From positions 124,001-188,000 of the forward strand of contig CAYZDJ010000001.1 in the NCBI GenBank assembly GCA_964477265.1: a DNA stretch of 64,000 bases, written 5' to 3'. Positions within the stretch are counted from its first letter, which is position 1. Each line of letters starts with the position of its first letter. The notes beneath the pieces were generated by a model that did no database searches, was not told the origin of the DNA, and saw only the letters and a list, made by a program, of their open reading frames with translations. The position numbers and the translations under genes are program-made. The DNA is from CAIVPM01 sp964477265. GTDB taxonomy: Bacteria; Bacteroidota; Bacteroidia; Chitinophagales; Chitinophagaceae. Below are positions 45,049 to 54,823 of this stretch, in pieces.

Positions 45049-47304
45049 TTATTTTTTGGTGTAATTAATTTTTAAAACATCGTTTGAATTGGTACCCACC
45101 ATAACTTCAAAATCTCCAGGTTCTACTATGAATTCTCCATCATTATTATAAAAGCCAAGTTCATTGTTGGTTAAAATAAACTCAACAACTTTTGTTTCGT
45201 TGGCATTCAATTTTATTTTCTTAAATCCTTTCAATTCCTTTACTGGTCTTGCAATTGAGCTTACTACATCGTGTATATAAAGTTGTGCAATTTCATCTCC
45301 AGCAACATTGCTGGTATTGGTAATAGACACCTGAACTTTAATGTGATTGTTGCTTTCTTCTGCGATTTTTAAATTTGAATATTTGAATGTTGAATAACTC
45401 AACCCAAAACCAAAAGGATATAAAGGTTCGTTTTTTTCATCGGTATAATGTGTCCAGAAAACTTCTTTTTTAGGACCAGGTCTTCCTGTGCTTAAATGGT
45501 TATAATATATTGGCAGCTGACCAACACTTCTTGGAAAACTCATAGTAATTTTTCCAGATGGATTGTTATCGCCAAATAATGTTGATGCAACAGCATTGCC
45601 TGTTTGAGAGCCTAATTGCCAGGCTTCTACAATGGCTGGAATATTTTGTTGAGCCCAATTTAAAACCAATGGTCTGCCATTCATCAACACTAAAATTATG
45701 TTTTTATTTACCTTATACACTTCTTCTAAAAGTTGTTGTTGCAATCCTGGCAAATCCAATTTTGTTCTACTTCTTCCTTCACCACTTTGAAAACCGTGTT
45801 CACCCAAAACCATAATAACCACTTCGCTTTGCTTTGCTAATTTTATAGCTTCTGCAAATCCTGTTTTATCGGTTTCATTTATTTTAACTTCATCCATAAA
45901 GTTTGTTGGTGCAGTTACCAACTCCACTCCTTTTGTATAAGTAATGTTGTTAGAAATTTTCTTTAAACCTTCAACTACTGAAATGGCTGTATTATCGTCA
46001 CTTCCTATTCTCCAGCTACCTAAGCAACTGTTTTTATCATTTGCCAAGGCACCAATAACTGCAATCTTTTTTTGTGATTTTTTAAGTGGCAAAAGGTTAT
46101 TATCATTCTTGAATAAAACAATCGATTTTTTGGCTACATCAAGTGCTGTTGCTATGTGAGATTTGTGATATACCATTTCTTTTTCCTTTGCTTCGTCGCA
46201 GTATTTGTAAGGATTATCAAACAGGCCTAATTGAAACTTCACCAATAAAATTCTTTTTACAGCTTCATCAATCAACTTTATATCCACTTTGCCTTCATCA
46301 ACTAACTTTTTTAATTCATTGATGTAAGCGTAGCTTTCCATATCCATATCACAACCTGCTGTAGCAGCTAATTGTGCAGCTTCTTTATCATTATTGCAAA
46401 CTTTATGAGCTACCATTTCACCGATGCTTCCCCAATCGCTCACTACAAATCCATTAAATTTCCACTTACCTTTTAAAATATCTCTTTGCAAAAATTTATT
46501 GCCAGTGGCTGGTATTCCATTTAAAGTATTAAAAGAGTTCATTACAGTTTTTATACCACTGTCAACAGCTATTTTAAATGGTGGTAAAATAAAATTATAA
46601 AGCGTTGAGTTGCCAACATCTACAGTGTTATAATCTCTGCCAGCTTCAGCAAAGCCATAGCCAGCAAAGTGTTTAGCAGTTGCTAGTATTGAATTATTAC
46701 TTGCAAAATTTTTTCCCTGAAATCCTTTTAGTTGTGCCAATCCAATTTGAGCTGTTAGATAAGGGTCTTCACCTGCACCTTCCATCACACGTCCCCATCT
46801 TGCATCTCTTGTAATGTCAATCATTGGTGCAAACGTCCAGTTAATGCCCATTGCACTTGCTTCAACAGCAGCAACTTTTGCAGCATTTTCAATAGCTTCC
46901 ATATCCCAGCTACAAGCACTTGCCAATGGAATTGGAAAAATTGTTTTGTGCCCGTGAATTACATCAAAACCAAATAATAAAGGAATACCCAAGCGAGTTT
47001 CTTTTACTGCCATTTCTTGCAACTTTCTTACATCTTTTACACCTTTAACATTCAACACAGCACCTACTAATCCTTTTTTTAAATTGTCATATTTTTCTTT
47101 GGCATTTCCTTCTTTTGGTGCAGGACCTGTAACTTCCCAAAAACCATTGTACTGATTCATTTGACCAATCTTTTCTTCCAATGTCATTTTGCTTAGTATG
47201 GCATTTGTCTTGTTGGCAATGCTGCTATCGCAGCCCTGAGCATAAGTGTTTTTTGAAAAAGAGAGTAGAAGTAGTATGAATAAATATGTTATATTTTTTT
47301 TCAT
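45049..47304 (-). CDS. bglX: Glycoside hydrolase family 3 beta-glucosidase
   Basis: A 751-residue periplasmic enzyme that removes terminal beta-linked glucose from oligosaccharides by a retaining mechanism. Signal peptide residues 1-22 (ending TYAQ). The GH3 N-terminal barrel has FGFDVIHGHKTIFPIPLASA, the substrate-binding KHFAGYG and the nucleophile motif GFVVSDWGS (Asp290). The C-terminal alpha/beta sandwich carries LGEHGFQSGEGRSRT with the probable acid/base region, and an FN3-like domain ends the protein. Length and architecture match BglX. The transporter begins 3 bases downstream. In this locus it would finish the breakdown of laminarin-like oligosaccharides. Confidence 0.94.
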   Translation of the reverse strand: MKKNITYLFILLLLSFSKNTYAQGCDSSIANKTNAILSKMTLEEKIGQMNQYNGFWEVTGPAPKEGNAKEKYDNLKKGLVGAVLNVKGVKDVRKLQEMAVKETRLGIPLLFGFDVIHGHKTIFPIPLASACSWDMEAIENAAKVAAVEASAMGINWTFAPMIDITRDARWGRVMEGAGEDPYLTAQIGLAQLKGFQGKNFASNNSILATAKHFAGYGFAEAGRDYNTVDVGNSTLYNFILPPFKIAVDSGIKTVMNSFNTLNGIPATGNKFLQRDILKGKWKFNGFVVSDWGSIGEMVAHKVCNNDKEAAQLAATAGCDMDMESYAYINELKKLVDEGKVDIKLIDEAVKRILLVKFQLGLFDNPYKYCDEAKEKEMVYHKSHIATALDVAKKSIVLFKNDNNLLPLKKSQKKIAVIGALANDKNSCLGSWRIGSDDNTAISVVEGLKKISNNITYTKGVELVTAPTNFMDEVKINETDKTGFAEAIKLAKQSEVVIMVLGEHGFQSGEGRSRTKLDLPGLQQQLLEEVYKVNKNIILVLMNGRPLVLNWAQQNIPAIVEAWQLGSQTGNAVASTLFGDNNPSGKITMSFPRSVGQLPIYYNHLSTGRPGPKKEVFWTHYTDEKNEPLYPFGFGLSYSTFKYSNLKIAEESNNHIKVQVSITNTSNVAGDEIAQLYIHDVVSSIARPVKELKGFKKIKLNANETKVVEFILTNNELGFYNNDGEFIVEPGDFEVMVGTNSNDVLKINYTKK

Positions 47305-47386
47305 TTTTGTAAAACTTAAATCGGGTGAAAAACTTTGCTATAATATGTTTTAAAGTGGTAGAAAATAATTTTTACACTATTTTCTA

Positions 47387-48412
47387 TCATTTATATACTC
47401 TTATATAATCTATCTCCAATGTAGCACTCGAAAAATTAGTGTCAATATTTCCACCAAAAGCACCACCCATTGCACAATTTAAAATCATAAAAAAATTTTG
47501 ATTAAAGGGAATAGCGTTAGAGTTAGCAACTGAATGAAATAATTGATTATCTACATAAAACTTAATATCAGTTGAAGTCCAGTCTACACTATACTTATGA
47601 AACTCTGTAGTAGCATTATTTATAATAGTTGTACCACCATTTCCATTTGCACCAGAATGTGCAGGATAATGTAGTGTTCCATAAATTTTATTTAGGTTAT
47701 TTCCTACATGTTCCATTATATCAATTTCACCACAGCTTGGCCAACCAACACTAGTAATATTATTGCCTAACATCCAAATTGCAGGCCAAGTGCCACCACC
47801 AGATGGAAGTTTTGCTCTTACTTCGATTTTGCCATATTTAAAATCGAATTTTCCTTGCGATTTTATTCTTGCACTTGTGTAACTAGAGCCATTATAATTT
47901 TCTTTAATGGTAGTAATTTTCAACGATCCATTTTCTACTTTTACATTCTGAGAATTAGCTGTATAATATTGCTTTTCTCCATTTCCCCACCCATTATTAT
48001 TGCCTATGTCATAAGTCCATTTATTGGGATTGGGAGCTCCTACATAATCAAATTCATCACCCCAAAATGCTTTTGTTAGACTAACAGTAATTTGAATAGA
48101 TTTTGATATTGTATTTGAACCAGCATTTTTTGCAACAACAGTTACTGTATAATTACTTGCTGTTTGATAACGATATTTTACTAAACCAGAAATAGAAGTT
48201 TCCAAAATACCGTTACCAAAATCAAATTCATAGCTAGTGGCATTAATTGCATTAGCTGTAAAAGATACTTCACCACTACTATCAAGGTTTACAACTGCTG
48301 TTAAAGCTAAATTAGTTGGAGCAGGAATACTGTTGTTATTTGAGTCTTTTTTACAACTTATTAAAAGGGTAAAAAAGACAAATAAGGGTATTAAATTTTT
48401 TAAAATTTTCAA
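47387..48412 (-). CDS. Glycoside hydrolase family 16 lipoprotein with PKD-like domain
   Basis: A 341-residue lipoprotein: lipobox LLISC with Cys20, a PKD-like domain (about 32-112, FDFGNGILETSISGLVKYRY) and a GH16 domain (about 115-341). The catalytic motif is GEIDIMEHVG with Glu229 (nucleophile), Asp231 and Glu234 (acid/base), the laminarinase-type beta-bulge arrangement; WPAIWMLGNN and YAPTLHYP-like residues around the cleft are also typical. It should be an endo-beta-1,3(4)-glucanase anchored by lipid, likely at the outer membrane. A second GH16 lipoprotein (48643) is adjacent; the two are similar but not identical and may differ in linkage or chain length preference. Confidence 0.92.
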   Translation of the reverse strand: MKILKNLIPLFVFFTLLISCKKDSNNNSIPAPTNLALTAVVNLDSSGEVSFTANAINATSYEFDFGNGILETSISGLVKYRYQTASNYTVTVVAKNAGSNTISKSIQITVSLTKAFWGDEFDYVGAPNPNKWTYDIGNNNGWGNGEKQYYTANSQNVKVENGSLKITTIKENYNGSSYTSARIKSQGKFDFKYGKIEVRAKLPSGGGTWPAIWMLGNNITSVGWPSCGEIDIMEHVGNNLNKIYGTLHYPAHSGANGNGGTTIINNATTEFHKYSVDWTSTDIKFYVDNQLFHSVANSNAIPFNQNFFMILNCAMGGAFGGNIDTNFSSATLEIDYIRVYK

Positions 48413-48479
48413 TTGTTTTTATTTTAAATATTGCTGCCTTTATTCAATATAATTTTCTGATAGTGGTTAACCACAAAGC

Positions 48480-48640
48480 GATTAAATATTTATAGAAAAT
48501 TTCATGACGTTGTATTATTCGACCTTCAAAGGGGTAGTGTCAATTATTTTTTGTTTGCTAAAAATATTTGGCACCTTTGGCATCTTAATAATATCAAGCT
48601 TCTAACTTTTGATATTATTATTTTATTAAAGTATATAGCC
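48480..48640. repeat. Intergenic palindromic repeat between the two GH16 genes
   Basis: Contains ATTTATAGAAAATTTC (from 48489), a CTTTGGCATCTTA block near 48576 and a perfect 11-bp stem AATAATATCAA (48587-48597) with TTGATATTATT (48609-48619). The first two words recur at about 54714-54747, in a different order, in another gap of the same locus. The stem could terminate the GH16 gene at 48643. Confidence 0.55.
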
Positions 48641-48642
48641 AA

Positions 48643-49476
48643 TTACAACTGCTTATAAACTCTAACATAATCTATACTCATAGTTTGTGGGAAAGGAGTT
48701 CCTGTTATTGGAAAACCAACAAAATTGCCACCTACAGCTATGTTAAGTATTAAAAAAAAGTTTTGATTAAACACCCATTCGCCAGTAACATCACTTGGTG
48801 TTACTCTTTGGTATAAATAGTCATCTACAAAAAAGTCTATAAAATCTTCACCCCATTCTACAGCATAAATATGATAGTCTGCATCAAATCTGTTGTTGAG
48901 TAAAGAATAAGACTTACCAATTGAAGTTCCTCCTGCATAACCTGGACCATGAACAGTGCCATAAGTAATATGAGACTCTTGACCTTTTTGTTCAAGAATG
49001 TCAATTTCGCCACATTTTGGCCAAGAAACAGAATTAATATTATCGCCAAGCATCCAAAATGCTGGCCAAATACCTGGCCCTGTTGGTGTTTTTATTCTTG
49101 CTTCGTATCTTCCATAGCCGTAAGAAAATTTTCCTTGAGTTTTTATACGAGCTGATGTAAATCCTGAGCTTGCAAAGTTTTCTTTTATGGCTGTTATTTG
49201 TAAATTTCCATTACCGTCTTGTTGTAGATTTCGTCCATTTTTGGTATAGTATTGAAGCTCTTGATTGCCCCAGCCTAATTGTCCTGTTCCAATATCTGCA
49301 ACCCATTTAGAAGTGTCTGGAGATGAACCAGCAACATCATTAAATTCATCATTCCAAACTAGTTGATATTGTCTATTGGGTAAAGTTTGTTTGGCTTCTT
49401 TTTCACAACTACTTAGCGAAATAATTATAGTTGAAGCTAATCCAATTTTTATTATTTTATTTTTTATATTTAGCAT
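48643..49476 (-). CDS. Glycoside hydrolase family 16 lipoprotein
   Basis: A 277-residue single-domain GH16 enzyme with lipobox LSSC (Cys24). The domain spans about residues 36-277, starting LVWNDEFNDVAGSSPDTSKW. The catalytic motif is GEIDILEQKGQ with Glu157, Asp159 and Glu162 in the laminarinase pattern, preceded by WPAFWMLGDN. It ends in the family-typical MSIDYVRVYKQL. It probably hydrolyses beta-1,3- or mixed-linked glucan at the cell surface. It lacks the PKD domain of its neighbour at 47387. The upstream gap carries GAATGCACGAAT/GAATGCAAGAAT direct repeats rather than a clear promoter, so it is likely read through from the gene at 49546. Confidence 0.93.
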   Translation of the reverse strand: MLNIKNKIIKIGLASTIIISLSSCEKEAKQTLPNRQYQLVWNDEFNDVAGSSPDTSKWVADIGTGQLGWGNQELQYYTKNGRNLQQDGNGNLQITAIKENFASSGFTSARIKTQGKFSYGYGRYEARIKTPTGPGIWPAFWMLGDNINSVSWPKCGEIDILEQKGQESHITYGTVHGPGYAGGTSIGKSYSLLNNRFDADYHIYAVEWGEDFIDFFVDDYLYQRVTPSDVTGEWVFNQNFFLILNIAVGGNFVGFPITGTPFPQTMSIDYVRVYKQL

Positions 49477-49490
49477 AAATATTTTTTTAA

Positions 49491-49535
49491 CGCCACGAAT
49501 GCACGAATATTTTTTATTGTTAAGAATGCAAGAAT
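49491..49535. repeat. Degenerate 13-base direct repeat
   Basis: CGAATGCACGAAT (from about 49496) and AGAATGCAAGAAT (from about 49523) lie in the 69-base gap, preceded by GCCAC. The GCCACGAATGCACGAAT word is of the intergenic-repeat type seen elsewhere in this window. Confidence 0.4.
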
Positions 49536-49545
49536 GTTAGTTGTT

Positions 49546-51438
49546 TTATTTCCAGAAATAAATGTTATCCAAGAATATATCTGGAGAGCCAGATGCAGTA
49601 TTCTTATCAAACTTAAATTGGATAATATTGCTTAGGTTCACACCAGAAAATGTTGATAACGGTATATCAATACTATTCCATCCTGTTGTTGTAGGAACTG
49701 TTAAACTAGTTGATTTTTCTACAGGTCCAGGACTTATCAAAAAGAATCTAAGTTGTGTTGCATTTGTTGAATAAAAATCTAAATGAATGGTGGTATAAGT
49801 TGAAACGTTTTGTCCAGTTGCAAACTCAACTCCTTGATAATTAAAATTAGAATATCTGATAACATTACTTCCAGCTATATTAGGTTGAGTAACTGCTGTT
49901 GTTTGCCCCCAATTAGGATTAAAGTTTGTACCAGCAAGGTTTGTATAAGCATCACTAAAAATAGAGAGAACATTAGCTGCTGCTCTTGTTGGTGTTGGTG
50001 CTGCAGTTGTTGGAACTATTGGAAGTTGTGGTGTACCCCAGAAATAAACATTATCAACGTATAAAGATGAATTGTCTCCTCCTTCTAAAATTATTTGTGC
50101 TAAGTTATTTCTACTTGTTAAGCCTGTCATACTTGAAAAAGGAATATCAATAGGAATCCAAGTTTGGCTTACTAAAGTTGGTGCTGTAAAAGTTGTAGAA
50201 TGTCTTGTATCATCTCCACCACCATAAACTTTATCAGCTCCAAAATCTATAACTATCACTCTTAGTTGTCTGCCAGAAGCAATTGGTCCAGGAAAAAATA
50301 CATCTAAATGTAAATGACTCATACTTGAAGCATTTACAGTTGGATTACTAAATTCCATTCCAACGAAATTGAAATTATTGTAATTTAATACATTATCGTT
50401 TCCTACTTTAAAATCATTAGAAATTGTTGTTTGCCAAGGTGCCCAATAACCATTGTAATAATTAACACCTACGTTAGTATAAGCATCAGAAAAAATGGAA
50501 ATTACATTTGCTGGATTTTTAGTTGGCGTTGGTGCTGAAACGTAAGTACCTGCACAGTTTATAGTTAAACTTCCTTTTGCTTGAACACCATTTAAACTTC
50601 CTGTTATTATAGTTATTCCTGCACTTAAAGCTGTTGCTACACCATCTGCATTTATTGAAGCCACTGAAGGATTTGATGATGCAAAATTGAAATACGCTTT
50701 ACTGACATTTAAAGATTGAACGATGCCCGTTGGTAAAGTAAAAGTTGAAGTTAACCCACTAACTTGAGTTGTAACACTTGTAAATGAAGTGATAGTTGAG
50801 TTGTTACCATTATTAATTGTTGGTTGACCTTGAAGTAATGTTCCTAATTTTTCAAACTTTACTTCATCAATCCAAAAAGTATAACCTCTACCATTAGCAT
50901 CTGGTGCTGCAGCATAATAAAACAAACCTCTTTCGCCAACCAATTTTGAAGCATCAGGAATGGGGATAATAATTTTCTTCCAATTGCTAGTTACTTGAGT
51001 TCCACTTATTGAAACTACATACTTGTTTTCGCCAAAACTATTACCCAAACCTAACTCACCAATTGTTGATGCTTGATTTGCTTTAATATAAAAAGTTAAT
51101 GCGTTAAACCCAGACAAGTCTCTACCAGACTTGCTTAAAAACACACCTCCTGCATAAGAGCCATTTGGACTATTAGCATCAGGTACTTCAAAACGCATAG
51201 ATTGACGACTATTGTTATACGTTTCTTTTGTTTCTATTTGAAATGCTTTAAGGTCTGAACCACCAAAAGCACCATAACCTAAATCGCCTGTAAAATCATC
51301 AATAAAAACATCTGCAATTACGGGATATGTTGGTGATGTTAATCCTGACACATCTCTTTTTTTACAACCAACACCAATAAATACTGATAACACAAACAAT
51401 TTAAACAGTATTTTATGAATTGAATTTTTGTTAATCAT
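49546..51438 (-). CDS. Lipoprotein with three carbohydrate-binding-like jelly-roll modules (surface glycan-binding candidate)
   Basis: A 630-residue lipoprotein (lipobox GVGC, Cys25). Parts in order: a CBM-like domain of a different type (about 42-198, FIDDFTGDLGYGAFGGSD ... YTFWIDEVKFEKLG), a Big-type Ig domain (about 205-300, FASSNPSVASINADG), then two copies of the module shared with 54824 and 56740 (about 303-465 and 475-630), each opening with PTPT..A-NV(I/L)SIFSDAYTN and closing YVDNVYFWG or LDNIYFWK. There is no catalytic motif. Its place between the barrel-fused glycosidase and the GH16 enzymes, and its lipid anchor, suggest a surface glucan-binding protein doing the job that SusE/F-like proteins do in classical loci. 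Confidence 0.78.
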   Translation of the reverse strand: MINKNSIHKILFKLFVLSVFIGVGCKKRDVSGLTSPTYPVIADVFIDDFTGDLGYGAFGGSDLKAFQIETKETYNNSRQSMRFEVPDANSPNGSYAGGVFLSKSGRDLSGFNALTFYIKANQASTIGELGLGNSFGENKYVVSISGTQVTSNWKKIIIPIPDASKLVGERGLFYYAAAPDANGRGYTFWIDEVKFEKLGTLLQGQPTINNGNNSTITSFTSVTTQVSGLTSTFTLPTGIVQSLNVSKAYFNFASSNPSVASINADGVATALSAGITIITGSLNGVQAKGSLTINCAGTYVSAPTPTKNPANVISIFSDAYTNVGVNYYNGYWAPWQTTISNDFKVGNDNVLNYNNFNFVGMEFSNPTVNASSMSHLHLDVFFPGPIASGRQLRVIVIDFGADKVYGGGDDTRHSTTFTAPTLVSQTWIPIDIPFSSMTGLTSRNNLAQIILEGGDNSSLYVDNVYFWGTPQLPIVPTTAAPTPTRAAANVLSIFSDAYTNLAGTNFNPNWGQTTAVTQPNIAGSNVIRYSNFNYQGVEFATGQNVSTYTTIHLDFYSTNATQLRFFLISPGPVEKSTSLTVPTTTGWNSIDIPLSTFSGVNLSNIIQFKFDKNTASGSPDIFLDNIYFWK

Positions 51439-51468
51439 ACTTAATTTTTTTATTGTTAATTATCAATT

Positions 51469-54400
51469 TTATTTACCTAAATTAATTTGAATATATGTTC
51501 TTAATTCCCACTCATTACCATCAGGAAAACCAATAGCATTAGGGTCTGGAACCCAATTGCCAGCAGCATCAATAGTTTTGATTGGAGAATAGCGTGGAGA
51601 ATATTTATTTAAAGTTCTATACGTTCCCCTAATACCCACTTTTGTCGATGGCAACATAAACCAATCAGGCTTTCCAACTTCTGTTGAAATGTCTGCAATT
51701 AACTGCATTGGAAAAGTTAAGTTAAAATCTCTGTGATAATCAAATGGTCCCCAATCGTTGAACTTTGCAATGGTCGTAAATTTCATTTTTTTATAAATGG
51801 TTCTTACATCAATTCCAAATCTATCAATGGTTCTTTTATCGTTACCATTAGCTTGTGCATTACCTACTAAAATGTTTGCAATAACACCAAAGTTTGTATT
51901 TAATTTAGAAACAATTCTTGTATTAGCTTCCCATAAATCTTGAGCAGGAACAGAACCAGGGAAAACAAATGTTGTTCTACCATTTCCTAAGATTCCAATA
52001 GCAGCATCTTGCACAGTTGGTAGATGACGATAAACAAAACCTGCACTTACTGCAAATTTCGCATCTTCTTGTCTATCATTATCCCACTCATACATCCAAG
52101 TTCCAGGAGTTGGATCATAAGTTAATAATAACTCACCAGCAACGCATTCTCTATTACTTCTTACAGAAAAAGGATCATCTAATATATTTCTTGGACGTGC
52201 AGGAGATATAACACTTGAAGGAATTGGGCCTTCGATAGGTTTTTGATATAAAAAATTTGGGGCAATTTGTAATTTACCAACATTGTATGTAAACCCACTT
52301 AATACATTATACATATTTCCACTGCCCACATCTTTCAATCTCCATCCTGTAAAGGTTTTGGTTTGGTCAAATCCACCATTTGCAACCAAACCCATATAAC
52401 TTGCTTGACCATACCATTGCAATGCACCACTCGTAAAAGTTAATTTTATTTTTCCACCAAAATTGTCTTCATTTTTAATGGTGCTTTGATACACTTTATC
52501 GTCTCGCATTAACTGAAAAGTTCTGCCATTTAAAGGTTGTCCAGCCCATAAACCGCCAATATCAAAACTAAAATTGTTAAACTTTCTTGAAATAGTTAAA
52601 GCTGCTTTTCTTGTTTTAGGGACAGGCACAGCAAACGAACTTTGTAAGTTGCTTCTTTGCACCAAGTCTTCGTGCCAAATAGCTGCTACATCAAAGTTGG
52701 CAATTTTGCGTTGATACTTTGCAAGTATTGCAGGGTTTGCACCCCACCACAACTCTGGGCCAAAAGCAACTTTCAATCCTTTCAATTTTTTCTTTGCTTC
52801 TAATTCAAAACCAAAAGGTGCTTCGCCATTATATAAATCTATGTTTGGGCCATAATTGGCTTCTTGATATAAATTAAAAAAGTCTCCTTCGTATGCCCAA
52901 TGATAATGACCTGTTCTATAAAAACCAGTTAGTTTAAAATCTTTCGCATCCCAACTATAACTTGCTCTATACAATTGCACTCTATTAGGATTCATCACAA
53001 CTTGTCCATTGGTTGTATTAATAGTAATTTTTCTTCCACGATTTTCGTAGAACACTTCGTCAATAGGGTTTTCAGCAACATTGCCCAATACATTAAACTG
53101 AACATTAACTAAAACATTAGGTGCTGGCTTTGCAGTAATGCCAATGTTGAAAGATTGCATGTGGTCAAATCCTAATTTGTTGGGATAACCACTTGTAAGT
53201 GCTGGTTCTGTTGACTTTGGCGTAGTTATTAAGCTACCACCTGTATTGAAAGTTGTAAAGTTCATTTGCAAATCACTTAAATAAATTTTACCTTTTTCTT
53301 CTGCTTGCAAACTGGCTTTATCGCCACGAGCCAGTAACATTGCTTCGGTAACTTGTATGCCATCAAAATAATTTAAAGATGCTTTTGATGTTGCATAAGG
53401 ATTGTATTGATGCACTTGTTTTAAAGCATAATATGCAGCACGTGGATATAATTCGTAATTACCTGCTTCATTGGTTTTTCCTTTTGCACAAATGCCAAAC
53501 CATTCTTCATTCATATTATTTTCTCCTGTAACAAAATCGTTGGTATAACCACCATTGCTCCAACTTGCAGCTACATCGTGTTCATCAAGGTTTATAGTTT
53601 GTCCATTTTTCCACCAACCATCGCTAAACTGAAAGGTGCAGCCACCAATGCTGTTACCATTTTTTCCATTGCCTGCTGCATTTGCATAAATTTCTTTCCA
53701 GTTACTTACTAAAACTTTTGCTTGATATTCTTGGTCTTCTTTATTGGTAATAGCGTTGTAAGCATCTGTTCCAAATTCTGATAAAAGAATTGGTTTATCA
53801 AACCCTTTTTTCAATTTTTCATACATATCTGTAAACGTAGCACCCCTATAAACATTGATGCTTAGCACGTCTACATCTTTACATTCTTTATTGATAATAT
53901 CTAAAAATAAAACATCGCCATTGCAAATTGCCATTGGATGATTCGCATCAATTGCTTTCATTTGTTTAACAGCATCGTTAAATAATTTATACATATGGTA
54001 AGCATCTTTTGTTGATTTTCTGTTTTCAACAGGAATGCTTTCAGTTTCTGCACCACGCCAAAAAAGTCCATAATCATTTTCGTTGCCCAATAAAAACATT
54101 AATAAACCTTGTGTGTTTTTGTATTGATTTACCAAGTCTCTGGTTTCCTTTAATAGCATTTCTCTTACCAAAGGATTTGCGTAATCTGTATTAGGTTCCC
54201 ATCTTCCTTTAATAGTTAATCCATAACGTCCAAAAGAATGATTAAGAATTGTATAAATGCCATAGTTTTCGTAGATATAAGTTATCCATTTTGCAGGAAC
54301 ACCTATGTATTGACGAATTGTATTTACACCCATGTTTTTTAACAAACCCATTTCATAATCTAATGCACGTTTTATGCAGTCATCAGATTGATTCCATAAA

Positions 54401-54579
54401 CTATATGTATAGTTAGTACCAATAGGCATATAATCCCAGTTCATTCCATTAACAAAAAAGTCTTTATTGTTAATGGAAAGTTTATGACCATCTGCATTGT
54501 TAACTACAGCTACTTTTTGTTGTGCAATAACTATTGTTGAAACTACTGTTGAAAGTAGCACAGCAAGCAATTTTTTCAT
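51469..54579 (-). CDS. Clan GH-A glycoside hydrolase fused to an outer-membrane beta-barrel-like domain
   Basis: A 1036-residue exported protein (signal peptide 1-20, ending VIAQ). Residues about 25-400 form a TIM-barrel of the GH2/GH5 type: NGMNWDYMPIG, a strand-helix MGVNTIRQY, the acid/base motif FLLGNENDYG (Glu167) and the nucleophile motif ILLSEFGTDAY (Glu268), followed by FQFSDGWWKNG. Residues about 410-1036 have no known enzyme features; they are alternating polar/aromatic beta-strands with short turns, and the chain ends ELRTYIQINLGK, the C-terminal strand pattern of outer-membrane barrels. The simplest reading is a glycosidase held on the surface, or in the periplasm, by its own barrel. 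Classical GH2 sandwich domains are missing. Neighbouring genes point to a beta-glucan substrate. Confidence 0.75.
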   Translation of the reverse strand: MKKLLAVLLSTVVSTIVIAQQKVAVVNNADGHKLSINNKDFFVNGMNWDYMPIGTNYTYSLWNQSDDCIKRALDYEMGLLKNMGVNTIRQYIGVPAKWITYIYENYGIYTILNHSFGRYGLTIKGRWEPNTDYANPLVREMLLKETRDLVNQYKNTQGLLMFLLGNENDYGLFWRGAETESIPVENRKSTKDAYHMYKLFNDAVKQMKAIDANHPMAICNGDVLFLDIINKECKDVDVLSINVYRGATFTDMYEKLKKGFDKPILLSEFGTDAYNAITNKEDQEYQAKVLVSNWKEIYANAAGNGKNGNSIGGCTFQFSDGWWKNGQTINLDEHDVAASWSNGGYTNDFVTGENNMNEEWFGICAKGKTNEAGNYELYPRAAYYALKQVHQYNPYATSKASLNYFDGIQVTEAMLLARGDKASLQAEEKGKIYLSDLQMNFTTFNTGGSLITTPKSTEPALTSGYPNKLGFDHMQSFNIGITAKPAPNVLVNVQFNVLGNVAENPIDEVFYENRGRKITINTTNGQVVMNPNRVQLYRASYSWDAKDFKLTGFYRTGHYHWAYEGDFFNLYQEANYGPNIDLYNGEAPFGFELEAKKKLKGLKVAFGPELWWGANPAILAKYQRKIANFDVAAIWHEDLVQRSNLQSSFAVPVPKTRKAALTISRKFNNFSFDIGGLWAGQPLNGRTFQLMRDDKVYQSTIKNEDNFGGKIKLTFTSGALQWYGQASYMGLVANGGFDQTKTFTGWRLKDVGSGNMYNVLSGFTYNVGKLQIAPNFLYQKPIEGPIPSSVISPARPRNILDDPFSVRSNRECVAGELLLTYDPTPGTWMYEWDNDRQEDAKFAVSAGFVYRHLPTVQDAAIGILGNGRTTFVFPGSVPAQDLWEANTRIVSKLNTNFGVIANILVGNAQANGNDKRTIDRFGIDVRTIYKKMKFTTIAKFNDWGPFDYHRDFNLTFPMQLIADISTEVGKPDWFMLPSTKVGIRGTYRTLNKYSPRYSPIKTIDAAGNWVPDPNAIGFPDGNEWELRTYIQINLGK

Positions 54580-54649
54580 ATTTATTTTTTATAGAGCTTT
54601 TATTTCTTTCTTATAGTAACTCCAAAAGAGTTTAGTACTTATAGAAGAA

Positions 54650-54760
54650 GACTTTATTTTTCGTTTGACCCTAAAGGGTTGTATTTTTTCTAATTTTTTT
54701 TATAAATATTTGATGCCTTTGGCATCTTAGATTTATAGAAAATTTCCAATTAAACTATAT
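54650..54760. repeat. Intergenic repeat related to 48480-48640
   Basis: CCCTAAAGGG (54670-54679) is a palindrome; it is followed by GATGCCTTTGGCATC (54712-54726), a 6-bp stem with a CTTTG-type centre, and ATTTATAGAAAATTTC (54731-54746). The last two words recur in the gap at 48480-48640. Confidence 0.5.
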
Positions 54761-54779
54761 TTTGTTTCAAAATAATAAA

Positions 54780-54812
54780 AACCTTTATAGAGTTTAAAAC
54801 TCTATAAAGGTT
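54780..54812 (-). terminator. Intrinsic terminator between the 619-residue protein gene and the glycosidase-barrel gene
   Basis: AACCTTTATAGAGTTT (54780-54795) is complementary to AAACTCTATAAAGGTT (54797-54812); on the minus strand it is followed by TTTTTATTATT. It should reduce read-through into the enzyme genes. Confidence 0.85.
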
Positions 54813-54823
54813 AATTATAAAAT

